A stretch of 64,000 bases of DNA from Streptomyces wedmorensis. Lineage in GTDB: Bacteria; Actinomycetota; Actinomycetes; Streptomycetales; Streptomycetaceae. The stretch lies in the NCBI RefSeq assembly GCF_000716445.1, contig NZ_JNWK01000009.1, positions 1-64,000 of the forward strand, read 5' to 3'. Shown here piece after piece: positions 34,101-40,965 of this stretch. The translations under genes were made by a program, and so were the position numbers. Under the pieces are notes generated by a model. The model was not told the origin of the DNA and ran no database searches. It worked only from the letters and a program-made list of their open reading frames with translations. The first letter of the stretch is position 1. The number at the start of each line of letters is the position of its first letter.

Positions 34101-34937
34101 GTGCCGACGTTCCGCTGGACCCGTTCGCACGACGGCCAGCAGTCGCTCACCCGCTGGAGGTACGGAGGCGGCCTTCGGGTCCTGCTCGAACGGCCCTGGT
34201 ACGTCTCCGGGGACGACGAACGCCTTGCCGTCCTCACCTGGCCCAGCCCGTCCGCCCCCGCCGACGTGCTGCGGTACGTCAGCGTGGCGGGCCGCGACCC
34301 GATCTGGACCACCGGCGCCCCGCCCGCCGTCCTCAGCCGGAGCGACGTCGTCGCCCCGCGCGGCGACCGGGTGGACCTGCCGGAACTGGAACGAGCCGTC
34401 GACGTGATCGCGTACCCCGTCCACTTCGACCAGGCGGCCGACCGCTGGTACGCCGACATCGACCTGTCCCCGCTCGTCACCGCCTCCTACTTCCCCTTCG
34501 TCCGACTGGCCCTGGCCCGCTACCAGGACCACACCGTCGACGGCGTGCCCACCCTGTCCCCCTCGGTGCTGACGGAGCCGGTTCAGCTCCCGCCCCACCG
34601 CCGCCTCCTCGTCACCCGGACGACGGGGCGGGCCACCGTGCTCCTCGACGGCCTCGGCCCGGCCGGCCCCCGGCCGAACCTCGTCCGTACCGAACTCCAG
34701 GTCAGATCCGACCCGGCCGCGGACGGCGGCGGCGCGGGCTGGAGCACCGTCTTCCGGACCACCGGGTCCCTCGGTCAGGCCCGCGACCTCGACCTCCCCG
34801 CCACCGGGGACCGCCCCCAGCGCATTGTCGTCCAGGAGTACGAGACGCATCCGCCCGCCACGAACGAGACGGGATCCGCCGTCGAGGGCCCGGGGCGGCT
34901 GGTCTACGCCGACATCGTCCCCCTTGGAGTGTGGTGA
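31158..34937 (+). CDS. Giant protein 2 (1259 aa), unknown function
   Basis: ATG 31158 follows AAGGAG and begins three bases after the preceding stop. No named domain recognised. Visible features: a helical segment about 95-240, and long beta-rich regions with dispersed motifs such as RPWYVSGDDERLAVLTWP (near 1015), FRWTRSHDGQQ and ADRWYADIDLSP, which I associate with a widespread family of huge uncharacterised bacterial proteins. No signal peptide, membrane segment or protease/nuclease motif. The size and order (giant 1, giant 2, KE-tailed protein) suggest subunits of one particle or fibre. Function is not proposed beyond that. Confidence 0.65.
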   Translation: MSASVLRRQFVWTPIPAGRVALVPGHSTPMALLSVLLTPRLIGPPGDRKLSDFGMQTWPERLAALRFDVFRGTQPVTAHRVPHLTIEQKEVRFTTAGQLSAWKALFTGDSPVVPYRTTSYGDRDIREFPAAEAAAEVREAYTATARVHLDHDGGDPETDPGLRAALSRVSAMWQAGLAPPDGAADGNPSAPRSALAQAYAFYRRESDAFTALPTPAAVPVHEFHETVSRLADHPLLLRALGLLVDLAVEPTPLTAAGGAKELRVVPKWPNPDGSAPPGWSHATQDDLSPKTAYLLEGKRFVTASLPGPAATELKRGMLPLAGTGVASPAGDAGARYEVMPFDVDGAALRMVGVAESDRAGTASRDRADVGALPALRSMGFALVERDRVEEHRRQLQRAAQRATADGLTSQPVTADSLLGGYRVDVFDVARRQWFPLCRRRVRYKIGDVTIGQETSGGSGPAGLLEEGFVRPEAATTGAGAQDDLYLHQIVLRFDGWSPVVERPERIVDTGDDMPVAVDPPPFDAVVETDPGSLPRLRFGRDYRLRVRIADLAGGGLRPDETEPEEERTNVFRHHRFEPLPPPELVPTRKLADGETLDLMVIRSDRDTTVEAYAAAHGHRAFDLRHLLAPACSLELALQHERTFDAALGPDVPTAKVKEFFEVAKRADRSLSDIAGAVVVGTETGSTVPAPYVFLPETGVSLPWLPDPATTHLALRPRRRPLDPESGKYGTVVGDKRTGLWQGTWPAYAPISLRLVGGPRGCTLTRSPDQRTFTVALGPAEEVTFDIPSCPGTRSVQLFGIVTWLGIDPTDPTAFQPITEGSNRLVTPPRTVTLVHAVQRPLAVPSGLLAARRIAGETSAVLNTDDLRIHIASTGRLDLRAEWTDHEDLPPHKPAEPRQTAILGSYDVQRAPQHEAFTTIRQEFGDTRRRHVTYRATAVSRFQDCFPRATAADPQACLSEGVLEVTDVPSSARPPAPKVLHTVPTFRWTRSHDGQQSLTRWRYGGGLRVLLERPWYVSGDDERLAVLTWPSPSAPADVLRYVSVAGRDPIWTTGAPPAVLSRSDVVAPRGDRVDLPELERAVDVIAYPVHFDQAADRWYADIDLSPLVTASYFPFVRLALARYQDHTVDGVPTLSPSVLTEPVQLPPHRRLLVTRTTGRATVLLDGLGPAGPRPNLVRTELQVRSDPAADGGGAGWSTVFRTTGSLGQARDLDLPATGDRPQRIVVQEYETHPPATNETGSAVEGPGRLVYADIVPLGVW

Positions 34938-34939
34938 CC

Positions 34940-35941
34940 ATGGTCGACCCGGTCTTCCAGATGTATCCCGAGGAGGGGCCGCTGCGACTCGCCGCGGGAT
35001 CGCCACCCAGTACTCCGGTCGCCTTCCAGGTAGGTGCCCAGCTGTCGGGCGTGTTCCTTCGCCTCATCAAGGCGGGGACGGAGTGCGCGCCTCCCGGGGA
35101 ATCGGCCGTGGTCGTCGAACTGCGCGCGGGAGAGGGCGATTTCGTGCCGGTGCCACGCGGACCGGACACCGTCACGATCGATGACGCCTCCCTGACGCCG
35201 GTCGCCACGGCATCCTGGATCCCTGAGCCCCGGGGCGTCATCCTGATCAGCGTGAGCATCGGCAAACCATCCGAACGGCCCTGGGAGATACGGATCACGA
35301 ACAAGGCGCCGGTGGAACTCCTCTTCGTCTGGGTCGTCTCGGACCTCGAGGACGACACCCGTCAACCGCGGCTCATGATGGAACGGTCCCACGGTAGGGA
35401 AGCCCTTCTGGGAAAGCCCGTCGGCGACATCGTGGTGAACGTGGCCAATGTCGGTACGCGAGAACTCACCATCGACACCCCGGCGGGAACCGACCTCGGT
35501 AACGGGTTCCTCCTGGACGAGAGGACGTCGCCCGTCCTTCCGAACGCCTGCGGGCACCTCCGTATCAAGGTCGCCCCCATCGAGTTCGTTCCCGGCGGTG
35601 TCGGATTCGTCAGGCACAGCACCGACTTCACACTGCAGGCCGACACCCGCGACGTGGAGGAGCGGACGCTCCACCTCACACGCTCCGAGAAGGTGAGCAA
35701 GGAGAAGGAAAAGGAGAAGGAGAAGGAGAAGGAGGGCAAGGAGAAGGAGAAGGAGGGGAAGGACAAGGAGAACAAGGACACGCCGGACGAACTGATGATG
35801 GTCGGTGACCTCTTCCCCACCCCCCTCTCGCCCCTCGTCGCCTGGGCCGGTGCGGCCTCCCCGCACGTGCACTTCATCCCCCAGGAGCTGCGCCCCGACG
35901 TGTCGACGAGCGCCCTCGTCCACGAGGACCCGGCGCCGTAG
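34940..35941 (+). CDS. Beta-sandwich-like protein with Lys/Glu-repeat linker
   Basis: 333 aa, starting two bases after the previous stop. Residues 1-250 look like two Ig/beta-sandwich units (WEIRITNKAPVELLFVWVVS and GDIVVNVANVGTRELTIDTP are typical strand pairs). A strikingly regular KEKEKE segment (about 250-280) follows, then a Pro-rich tail ending with VHFIPQELRP. The KE block should form a long single charged helix acting as spacer. No signal peptide. Third member of the giant-protein operon, 16 nt before the ATP-grasp partner. Candidate adaptor, or substrate of the ATP-grasp enzyme; no direct evidence for either. Confidence 0.65.
   Translation: MVDPVFQMYPEEGPLRLAAGSPPSTPVAFQVGAQLSGVFLRLIKAGTECAPPGESAVVVELRAGEGDFVPVPRGPDTVTIDDASLTPVATASWIPEPRGVILISVSIGKPSERPWEIRITNKAPVELLFVWVVSDLEDDTRQPRLMMERSHGREALLGKPVGDIVVNVANVGTRELTIDTPAGTDLGNGFLLDERTSPVLPNACGHLRIKVAPIEFVPGGVGFVRHSTDFTLQADTRDVEERTLHLTRSEKVSKEKEKEKEKEKEGKEKEKEGKDKENKDTPDELMMVGDLFPTPLSPLVAWAGAASPHVHFIPQELRPDVSTSALVHEDPAP
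35697..35778 (+). repeat. AAGGAG-type hexanucleotide repeat encoding Lys-Glu
   Basis: Imperfect array of AAGGAG/AAGGAA units, interrupted by GGCAAG and GGGAAG. It encodes the KE block of the upstream gene. All units are multiples of three bases, so length changes would alter spacer length without breaking the frame. Each unit also resembles a ribosome binding site. Confidence 0.75.
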
Positions 35942-35957
35942 CGAGGCGGCGGTCGTC

Positions 35958-36770
35958 ATGTGGCTGGTGCTGTGCGACGCGGAGGACCGGGCTGCCCACT
36001 GGGCCGCCGCCGGGCTGCGTGAAAGGGGGCTCGACCCGCTGGAGCTCGTCGACGCCGGGACGTTGACGCGCACCGAACGGTCCACGCACCGGATCGAGGA
36101 GGAGCGAGGCCGGGGGGAGGACCGGACCGAGCCGGAGCCGTCCGGCGACGATGCCGCCGATGGTGATCGGGCCGGCTTCGAGCTCACCCTGCCCGACGGG
36201 CGCGACCTCGCGAGCGACGCCGTCCACGGCGTGGTCAACCGGCTCACCTTCGCACCCCTGCACCATCTCCGCTTCGCCTCCTACGCCGACACCGCCTACG
36301 CGATGGCGGAATGGGACGCGCTCGTCCTCAGCTGGCTCCAGTGCCTCGCCCCCGTGACGGTCAACCGCCCCAGCCCCCTCGGTCTTTCCGGCACCCTCCG
36401 CTCTCCCGCCGAGTGGACGGTGCTCGCCGCCGCGGCGGGACTGGCGGTGTCGCCGCTGAGGCTGACCGACGACATCCCGGACGAACCGCCCACGGACCGG
36501 TCGCCCGCCCGCACCCTGGTCGTCCTCGGCGACGACGTCTACGGCGTCCACGACGGCGAATCGCTCGACGGCCTCTCCCCGGCCTGCCTCCGCCTCGCCC
36601 GCAGCGCGGAGGCCGACCTCCTGGGCATCCGCCTGGAGCCCGACGCGCACGCCCGGCACGGCGCGAGATTCGCGGGGGCGACGCTCCTGCCCGACCTGCG
36701 GATCGCGGGCGCCGCGATGCTCGACGGCCTCCACGCGTACCTGACCCGGCTGCCCGCGAGGTCCCGGTGA
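35958..36770 (+). CDS. Hypothetical partner of the ATP-grasp enzyme
   Basis: 270 aa, GAGG before ATG 35958. It starts MWLVLCDAEDRAAHWAAAGL, a Rossmann-like strand-helix. A variable acidic linker follows, then DAVHGVVNRLTFAPLHHLRF, WDALVLSWLQCLAP and PVTVNRPSPLGLSG, and it ends with DLRIAGAAMLDGLHAYL. The last two segments resemble the pre-ATP-grasp part of RimK-like proteins (asparagine-rich nRpS stretch), but no ATP-binding motif is present. It could be a degenerate ATP-grasp or substrate-presenting subunit. Its stop overlaps the ATP-grasp start (GTGA), implying a 1:1 complex. Function otherwise unknown. Confidence 0.6.
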   Translation: MWLVLCDAEDRAAHWAAAGLRERGLDPLELVDAGTLTRTERSTHRIEEERGRGEDRTEPEPSGDDAADGDRAGFELTLPDGRDLASDAVHGVVNRLTFAPLHHLRFASYADTAYAMAEWDALVLSWLQCLAPVTVNRPSPLGLSGTLRSPAEWTVLAAAAGLAVSPLRLTDDIPDEPPTDRSPARTLVVLGDDVYGVHDGESLDGLSPACLRLARSAEADLLGIRLEPDAHARHGARFAGATLLPDLRIAGAAMLDGLHAYLTRLPARSR

Positions 36771-37681
36771 TCGTCGTCTGCGGCATCGCCAGCGAGCGGC
36801 CGATCGCCCTCGTCATCGACGCGCTGCGACGCCGGGGCCTGCCGTACGCCGTGCTGCACCAGCGCCACTTCACGGACACCCCGATCGACATCCGTGTCGA
36901 CGGCACGGACGTGCGCGGGCACCTGCGCTGCGACGGCCTGACCGTCGCCTGCTCCGACGTCACCGGCATCTACACCCGGCTCATGGACTGGCGGCTGCTG
37001 CCCGAGGCACGCGGCGCGGACCAGGAGACGCTGCGGCACTGCCAGGCCTGGCACCAGGCCCTCGGCACCTGGATCGAGATCGCGCCGGGACGCGTGATGA
37101 ACCGCGCCTCCGCGACGGCGACCAACCGCTCCAAGCCCTACCAGGCCCAGCTGATCCGCCGTGCCGGGTTCCGCGTCCCCGAGACCCTCGTCACCGACGA
37201 CCCGGACCGCGCACTCGCCTTCCGGGACCGGCACGGCCGGGTCGTCTACAAGTCGATCAGCTCGGTGCGCTCGATCGTGCGGCTGCTCGACGACGAGGCC
37301 GCCGCCCGGCTCCCGCGGATCCGCTCGTGCCCCGTCCAGTTCCAGCGCTACGTCACCGGCGTGAACATCCGCGTGCACGTGGTCGCGGGCGAGGTCCTCG
37401 CCACCCGCATCGAGACCGACCAGGTGGACTACCGCTACGCCGGCCGGTACGGAGGCCGCGCCGACCTCACGCCGTGGACCCCGCCCCGCGAACTGGCGCG
37501 CCGCTGCGCCGACCTCGCCGGCGGGCTCGGCCTCGCCCTCGCCGGCATCGACCTCGTCCTCACGGACGACGGCGAGTTCTACTGCTTCGAGGTCAACCCC
37601 AGCCCCGCGTACAGCTTCTACGAGGACCACACGGCCCAGCCGATCTCCGACGCGATCGCAAGGGCCCTGGCCGGACGATGA
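36767..37681 (+). CDS. ATP-grasp ligase (RimK/graspetide-synthetase-like)
   Basis: 304 aa, GTG overlapping the preceding stop. Pre-ATP-grasp Rossmann strand MIVVCGIASERPIALVIDAL, the NRASATATNRSKPYQAQLIR segment typical of MvdC/MvdD/TgmB-type enzymes, ATP-contact Lys in RVVYKSISS, FQRYVTGVNIRVHVVAGEV, and the metal-binding close FYCFEVNPSPAYSFYE (Glu-x-Asn). Such enzymes form amide or ester bonds between carboxylates and amines or hydroxyls, often on ribosomal peptides. Here the substrate might be a subunit of the giant-protein operon or a short peptide encoded just downstream. The enzyme class is well supported; the substrate is open. Confidence 0.82.
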   Translation: MIVVCGIASERPIALVIDALRRRGLPYAVLHQRHFTDTPIDIRVDGTDVRGHLRCDGLTVACSDVTGIYTRLMDWRLLPEARGADQETLRHCQAWHQALGTWIEIAPGRVMNRASATATNRSKPYQAQLIRRAGFRVPETLVTDDPDRALAFRDRHGRVVYKSISSVRSIVRLLDDEAAARLPRIRSCPVQFQRYVTGVNIRVHVVAGEVLATRIETDQVDYRYAGRYGGRADLTPWTPPRELARRCADLAGGLGLALAGIDLVLTDDGEFYCFEVNPSPAYSFYEDHTAQPISDAIARALAGR

Positions 37682-38002
37682 AGAGCGCCCGTGCGATGTC
37701 ACCCGACCCGGCATCCGGCGGGCCGCGGCCGGCTCGGCCGGGAGGGGTCGAGCTGCGCCGACTCCCGTGTGGGGGCACGATGGAGATACCGGGGCCGATG
37801 CGGCCGCGACACCGTCGCCCGCATCCGACGTCAAGAGGTTCCATGACCGGTGACGCACACGAACCCCCTGTCCTCGCACCATCATCCGCGACGTCGACGG
37901 CGTGGTCGGGATCTCGCTCTTCCACGGGGGCGGCGGCGTGTTGAATCCCGGTCACGTCGTCGGCGTCCCGGGGTCCCTCGCGAAGCCCTGAAGGAGGGAA
38001 CC
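37682..38002 (+). other. 321-bp gap between the ATP-grasp and neprosin genes
   Basis: Contains one short ORF with a ribosome binding site (37843-37944, separate entry). In another frame, 37882-37992 reads IIRDVDGVVGISLFHGGGG then VLNPGHVVGVPGSLAKP and a stop. That text looks protein-like but has no good start, so it may be the shifted tail of a broken gene. No convincing promoter or terminator seen. Confidence 0.5.
37843..37944 (+). CDS. Possible short peptide downstream of the ATP-grasp ligase
   Basis: 33 codons: MTGDAHEPPVLAP, then a Ser/Thr-rich segment, ending GAAAC. AAGAGG lies four bases before the ATG. Position 160 nt after an ATP-grasp ligase and composition (leader-like start, S/T-rich end) would fit a modified-peptide precursor. 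However, the overlapping second frame looks more protein-like over the same bases, so this may instead be the start of a frameshifted 50-residue gene. Low confidence. Confidence 0.3.
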   Translation: MTGDAHEPPVLAPSSATSTAWSGSRSSTGAAAC

Positions 38003-39229
38003 ATGGAATTCGGCAGGATCGAACGCAACCCGGAGTCGCCGAAGTCGGCGCCGCCACCGCGAGCGGGCCGGGATCTGGACCGCGAGGCCGCGGAGCAGCT
38101 GGACGAGATCCGGCAGTACTTCAAGGACCTGTACGCGCGACGCGATGTGGTGGCACGCACCACGACCCCGTACGGGGAGGACCTCGACTGGGTCCCCAGC
38201 GAGGCCGATGCCGAGCCACCGGAGCTCGATTACCCGAGGGACTCCGGTCCCGGCGACCGTCCCGCTTTGCCCCAGCCCTTCGAGGTGGCCGCCGGCAGCG
38301 GCCAGACGGGCCCTCCCGGCACGGTCCCGATGGTGCACAAGCAGCTGGACAGCATCACCGCCGCCGGCACGCTCCAGGACTACCTCGCCAAAGGGACGCG
38401 CGCGAAGCTCGTGACACCGCCCGACGATCCCGGCATCGCGCCCCGAGCCGTCTCCCCGCACAAGTACGCGCACACCATCCAGCAGGTCACGAACTACGGG
38501 ACGGAAGGCGTCATCAACACCTGGCGGCCCTACGTCGAGTGGTCGGACGAGTTCTCCCTCGGGCAGGAGTGGGTGGTGCGGGGCAGCTTCGCGCCGGGCA
38601 CGACCGACGGGCAGACCGTCGAAGTGGGCACGCAGACCTACCAGGGCCTCTACGGGGACTGGTATCCGCACCTGTTCATCTTCTACACGACCAACAACTA
38701 CACGGCCAGCGGCCCGAAGAAGGGCGGCTACAACACCGACGTGCTCGGCTGGAAGCAGAAGTCGACCACGGTCTACCCGACCATACGCCTCGCGGAGAGC
38801 GTGTTCGACGGGAACCAGTACGAACTCGCCATCAAGGTCACGCTCTTCGCCGGCAACTGGTGGGTCCGGATAGGCAACGAGTGGATGGGGTACTACCCCG
38901 CCGGCGGCCCCGACGGACTGTTCAACGCAGCGGGGCTGCTCAACCAGGCCCAGTCCATCGACTGGGGCGGTGAGGTCGTCGACGAGGTCAGCCACCCCGG
39001 GCCGACGAAAACCTGGATGGGCAGCGGCTACTTCCCCTACCACGGCTGGCGCCGCGCGGCCTACATGCGCAACCTGGCCTATCAGTCCGACACCGCCGGG
39101 TCGATGGTCAACATGCAGGGCTACATCCACGAGACCAACCCGAACGCCTACCGGATCACGACCGACTTCTCCGGTGCGACGACCTGGGGCTCGAACTGCT
39201 ACTGGGGAGGTCCGGGTGGAGTCGAGTGA
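38003..39229 (+). CDS. Neprosin-family glutamic endopeptidase
   Basis: 408 aa, AAGGAGGGAACC before ATG. Residues about 150-405 carry the neprosin (DUF239) pattern: WSDEFSLGQEWVV, TVEVGTQTYQGLYGDW with candidate catalytic Glu207, FIFYTTNNYTASGPKKGGYN, NWWVRIGNEWMGYYPAG, IDWGGEVVDEV with candidate Glu324, and TWMGSGYFPYHGW. Neprosins are proline-preferring peptidases with a glutamate pair, known from pitcher plants. The N-terminal 150 residues contain an activation-peptide-like stretch (GEDLDWVPSE, later PGTVPMVHK, the equivalents of the plant D-x-V and CP-G-T-P-R elements but degenerate). No signal peptide, unlike plant members. Within the giant-protein operon, so a possible cargo protease. 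Confidence 0.85.
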   Translation: MEFGRIERNPESPKSAPPPRAGRDLDREAAEQLDEIRQYFKDLYARRDVVARTTTPYGEDLDWVPSEADAEPPELDYPRDSGPGDRPALPQPFEVAAGSGQTGPPGTVPMVHKQLDSITAAGTLQDYLAKGTRAKLVTPPDDPGIAPRAVSPHKYAHTIQQVTNYGTEGVINTWRPYVEWSDEFSLGQEWVVRGSFAPGTTDGQTVEVGTQTYQGLYGDWYPHLFIFYTTNNYTASGPKKGGYNTDVLGWKQKSTTVYPTIRLAESVFDGNQYELAIKVTLFAGNWWVRIGNEWMGYYPAGGPDGLFNAAGLLNQAQSIDWGGEVVDEVSHPGPTKTWMGSGYFPYHGWRRAAYMRNLAYQSDTAGSMVNMQGYIHETNPNAYRITTDFSGATTWGSNCYWGGPGGVE

Positions 39230-39527
39230 CCTTCCGGCCGAGGACGACCGGCCCGAGGTGATCCCCTCCGAGGCCGATCCGGACGTCGAGTGCGTCCGGA
39301 TCGACCGGGCGGGCGGGGCGGTGGAGCCGCCGCCCTACCCGCCCACGCAGGACCAGGGCGCCCCGCCGGGGCGGGGCGTGCGGCTCTGCCCCGACGGGTA
39401 CGTGCCCCGGCGCCGCCGCCGCGACTACACCCTGGACGGCAAACGGGTCGTCACCGACGCCCCGGCGACCCGCAATCCCGACGAGCCGCCGCCTCACGGG
39501 GCGGCGGCGTCGCCCCCGTCCCCCTGA
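39216..39527 (+). CDS. Small protein with a neprosin-propeptide-like motif
   Basis: 103 aa from GTG 39216, with GGGGAGG five bases upstream, overlapping the neprosin stop by 14 nt. It contains DPDVECVRID (25-30), a Pro-rich stretch and RLCPDGYVPRRRRRDY (57-71). In plant neprosins the activation peptide has the order D-C-V, Pro region, then CP-G-T-I/V-P-R-R. This small protein therefore looks like that segment made as a separate chain. It could act as a trans-acting inhibitor or chaperone of the peptidase encoded just before. The motif is visible; the role is inferred. Its 3' end overlaps the convergent repeat-protein gene by 34 nt. Confidence 0.7.
   Translation: MESSDLPAEDDRPEVIPSEADPDVECVRIDRAGGAVEPPPYPPTQDQGAPPGRGVRLCPDGYVPRRRRRDYTLDGKRVVTDAPATRNPDEPPPHGAAASPPSP
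39485..39508. terminator. Bidirectional hairpin inside the overlapping ends of two operons
   Basis: GCCGCCGCC (39485-39493) pairs perfectly with GGCGGCGGC (39500-39508) around the six-base loop TCACGG. The loop contains the stop codon of the minus-strand gene, and the whole hairpin is coding on the plus strand. It lies exactly where the two long island operons collide. Confidence 0.6.
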
Positions 39528-40930
39528 GACACCGGGAGAACGCTCCGGGACGCCGTGGGAACCCCGGCGGAGTCGGAGGAGACGGTCACGCCGCACGGAC
39601 CGTGGTCGTCGTCGCCCTCGTACGAGACGACGATCCCGGCCCCGTCCACCGGCGGGTGCGGCGTACGCAGCGTCGCCATGCCCACCTCGTCCAGGAGGGC
39701 CGTGCCGAGCACCCGGCCGTCCGTGCTGAAGGTGACGGCGCCGCGCGGCGGGGGACCGCCGGGGACGGTCGCCGTGACCCGTACCGTCAGCGTCGTGGGC
39801 GATCCCGTGACCAGGGCCGGCCGAGCGGCGAAGGAGCGGGACGCCGAAGGCTCGATGGCGAAGGAGCCGTCCCGGGCGATCCCGAAGGCGCTGCACAGGC
39901 CGTGCGCGGTCCGCGCGAGGTAGCCCGTCGCCGGGGCGAGGACGGCCGTCAGCTCGCGGGGGGTCTGCGGCAGGGAGTCCAGGGCCGTGACGCCGAGGAG
40001 GTCGCCGTCCGCCCGGACCGCCGAAAGCACCACCGGAAACCCGCCCACGACCAGCGTGTCCGTGCCGCGTCCGGCCAGGAAGGGGTCGCAGGACTCCTCG
40101 TAGTCGACGGTGCCGTCGGACCGGACGGTGTACGCGAGGTCGGCGGTCACCCCGGGACTCGCCTGGAGGAGGTACCCGGACGCCGGCAGCAGCGTGAGCC
40201 GGTGCGTCGAGGTGCGGGCCAGGGAGCCCGTGCCGGTGACGGACGCGCCGACGGGCAGTAGACCGTGGGAGAGCCCGCGGCCGTCGACGGTGATCGTGTG
40301 CCCGTGGACCGTCAGGGTGTGCCCGGAGGCGTCGGCGAAGCCGGCCGCCTCCGGGTCGAGCCGGACCCGGCCGTCCGGCGGGACGGAGAAGCGGAGGCCG
40401 CCGTCGGCGGTGCCTGCCGAGGCCCGCAGCCGGTAGCCGTAGGCGGGCAGCAGACGCAGTTCGTGAACCCGGTCCGGCGTGAGGGGTTCCGCGTCCGGCA
40501 GTTCCGGTACGAGGGGATGGTCGAGAGCCAGGGCGTCGATGGCGACGGGTACGCCGCGCACGGTCAGCCGCCGTCCGCCGCGGCCGTCGAGGAACGCGTC
40601 GAACTCCGGGTCGAAGTCGAGCGTGCCGTCCTCTCGTACGTCGAAGGTGACGGCGGCCGTGGCGGAATCGGCCGGCCGCAGCAGATAGCCCGTACGTGGC
40701 GGGAGCGACACCTCGGGCGGCGGGTCGGCCGCCCCGTCGAGGAACCGCGTCCCGGGCCGGGCGCCGTATCCGGAACGGGACGCGTGCCCATCCCCGTCCA
40801 CGTACCCGGGTACGGCTCCCGCCACGGACCCGGACCCGGACCCGGACCCGGACCCGGACCCGGTGTCGGAGACCGCGACCGCGACCAGAGGGAACGTCAG
40901 CTGTGAGGTGTCGATGGTGATGGCCGGCAT
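39494..40930 (-). CDS. Four-module repeat protein with C-terminal Ig-like domain
   Basis: 478 aa. After a flexible (GS)n tract (about 23-35) and Gly/Asp-rich linker, four ~75-residue modules share the pattern TGYLLR (or GYRLRAS, SGYLLQAS, TGYLARTA), a D-G-x-hydrophobic strand (EDGTLDFDPEFDAFLDGRG, SDGTVDYEESCDPFLAGRG) and a closing strand pair. The last ~110 residues resemble a bacterial Ig-like repeat domain (GAVTFSTDGRVLGTALLDE, then VVSYEGDDDHGP). There is no signal peptide. Last gene of the minus-strand giant operon, 35 nt after the WD40 gene. Probably an adhesive or structural spacer; not an enzyme. Confidence 0.7.
   Translation of the reverse strand: MPAITIDTSQLTFPLVAVAVSDTGSGSGSGSGSGSVAGAVPGYVDGDGHASRSGYGARPGTRFLDGAADPPPEVSLPPRTGYLLRPADSATAAVTFDVREDGTLDFDPEFDAFLDGRGGRRLTVRGVPVAIDALALDHPLVPELPDAEPLTPDRVHELRLLPAYGYRLRASAGTADGGLRFSVPPDGRVRLDPEAAGFADASGHTLTVHGHTITVDGRGLSHGLLPVGASVTGTGSLARTSTHRLTLLPASGYLLQASPGVTADLAYTVRSDGTVDYEESCDPFLAGRGTDTLVVGGFPVVLSAVRADGDLLGVTALDSLPQTPRELTAVLAPATGYLARTAHGLCSAFGIARDGSFAIEPSASRSFAARPALVTGSPTTLTVRVTATVPGGPPPRGAVTFSTDGRVLGTALLDEVGMATLRTPHPPVDGAGIVVSYEGDDDHGPCGVTVSSDSAGVPTASRSVLPVSQGDGGDAAAP
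40825..40863 (-). repeat. Six CGGACC units encoding a Gly-Ser tract
   Basis: CGGACC occurs six times in a row from 40825, followed by CGG. On the coding strand it encodes the (Gly-Ser)n linker near the N-terminus of the repeat protein. The hexamer period keeps the frame, so slippage would only change linker length. Confidence 0.85.
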
Positions 40931-40965
40931 CGGCTCTTCCGATCGGTCGTCGGTGGGGAAGGGGG

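Noticed and set aside
31673..34939. Upstream extension of the KE-tailed protein
   Set aside because: It runs through giant protein 2 in a shifted frame. ATG 34940 directly after the stop is far more plausible.
37850..38002. In-frame extension of neprosin to 37850
   Set aside because: The extension is Arg/His-rich and lacks a signal peptide. AAGGAGGGAACC immediately before ATG 38003 decides the start.
40825..40863. CRISPR-like or satellite repeat
   Set aside because: Short 6-nt coding tandem without spacers; fully explained by a Gly-Ser linker.
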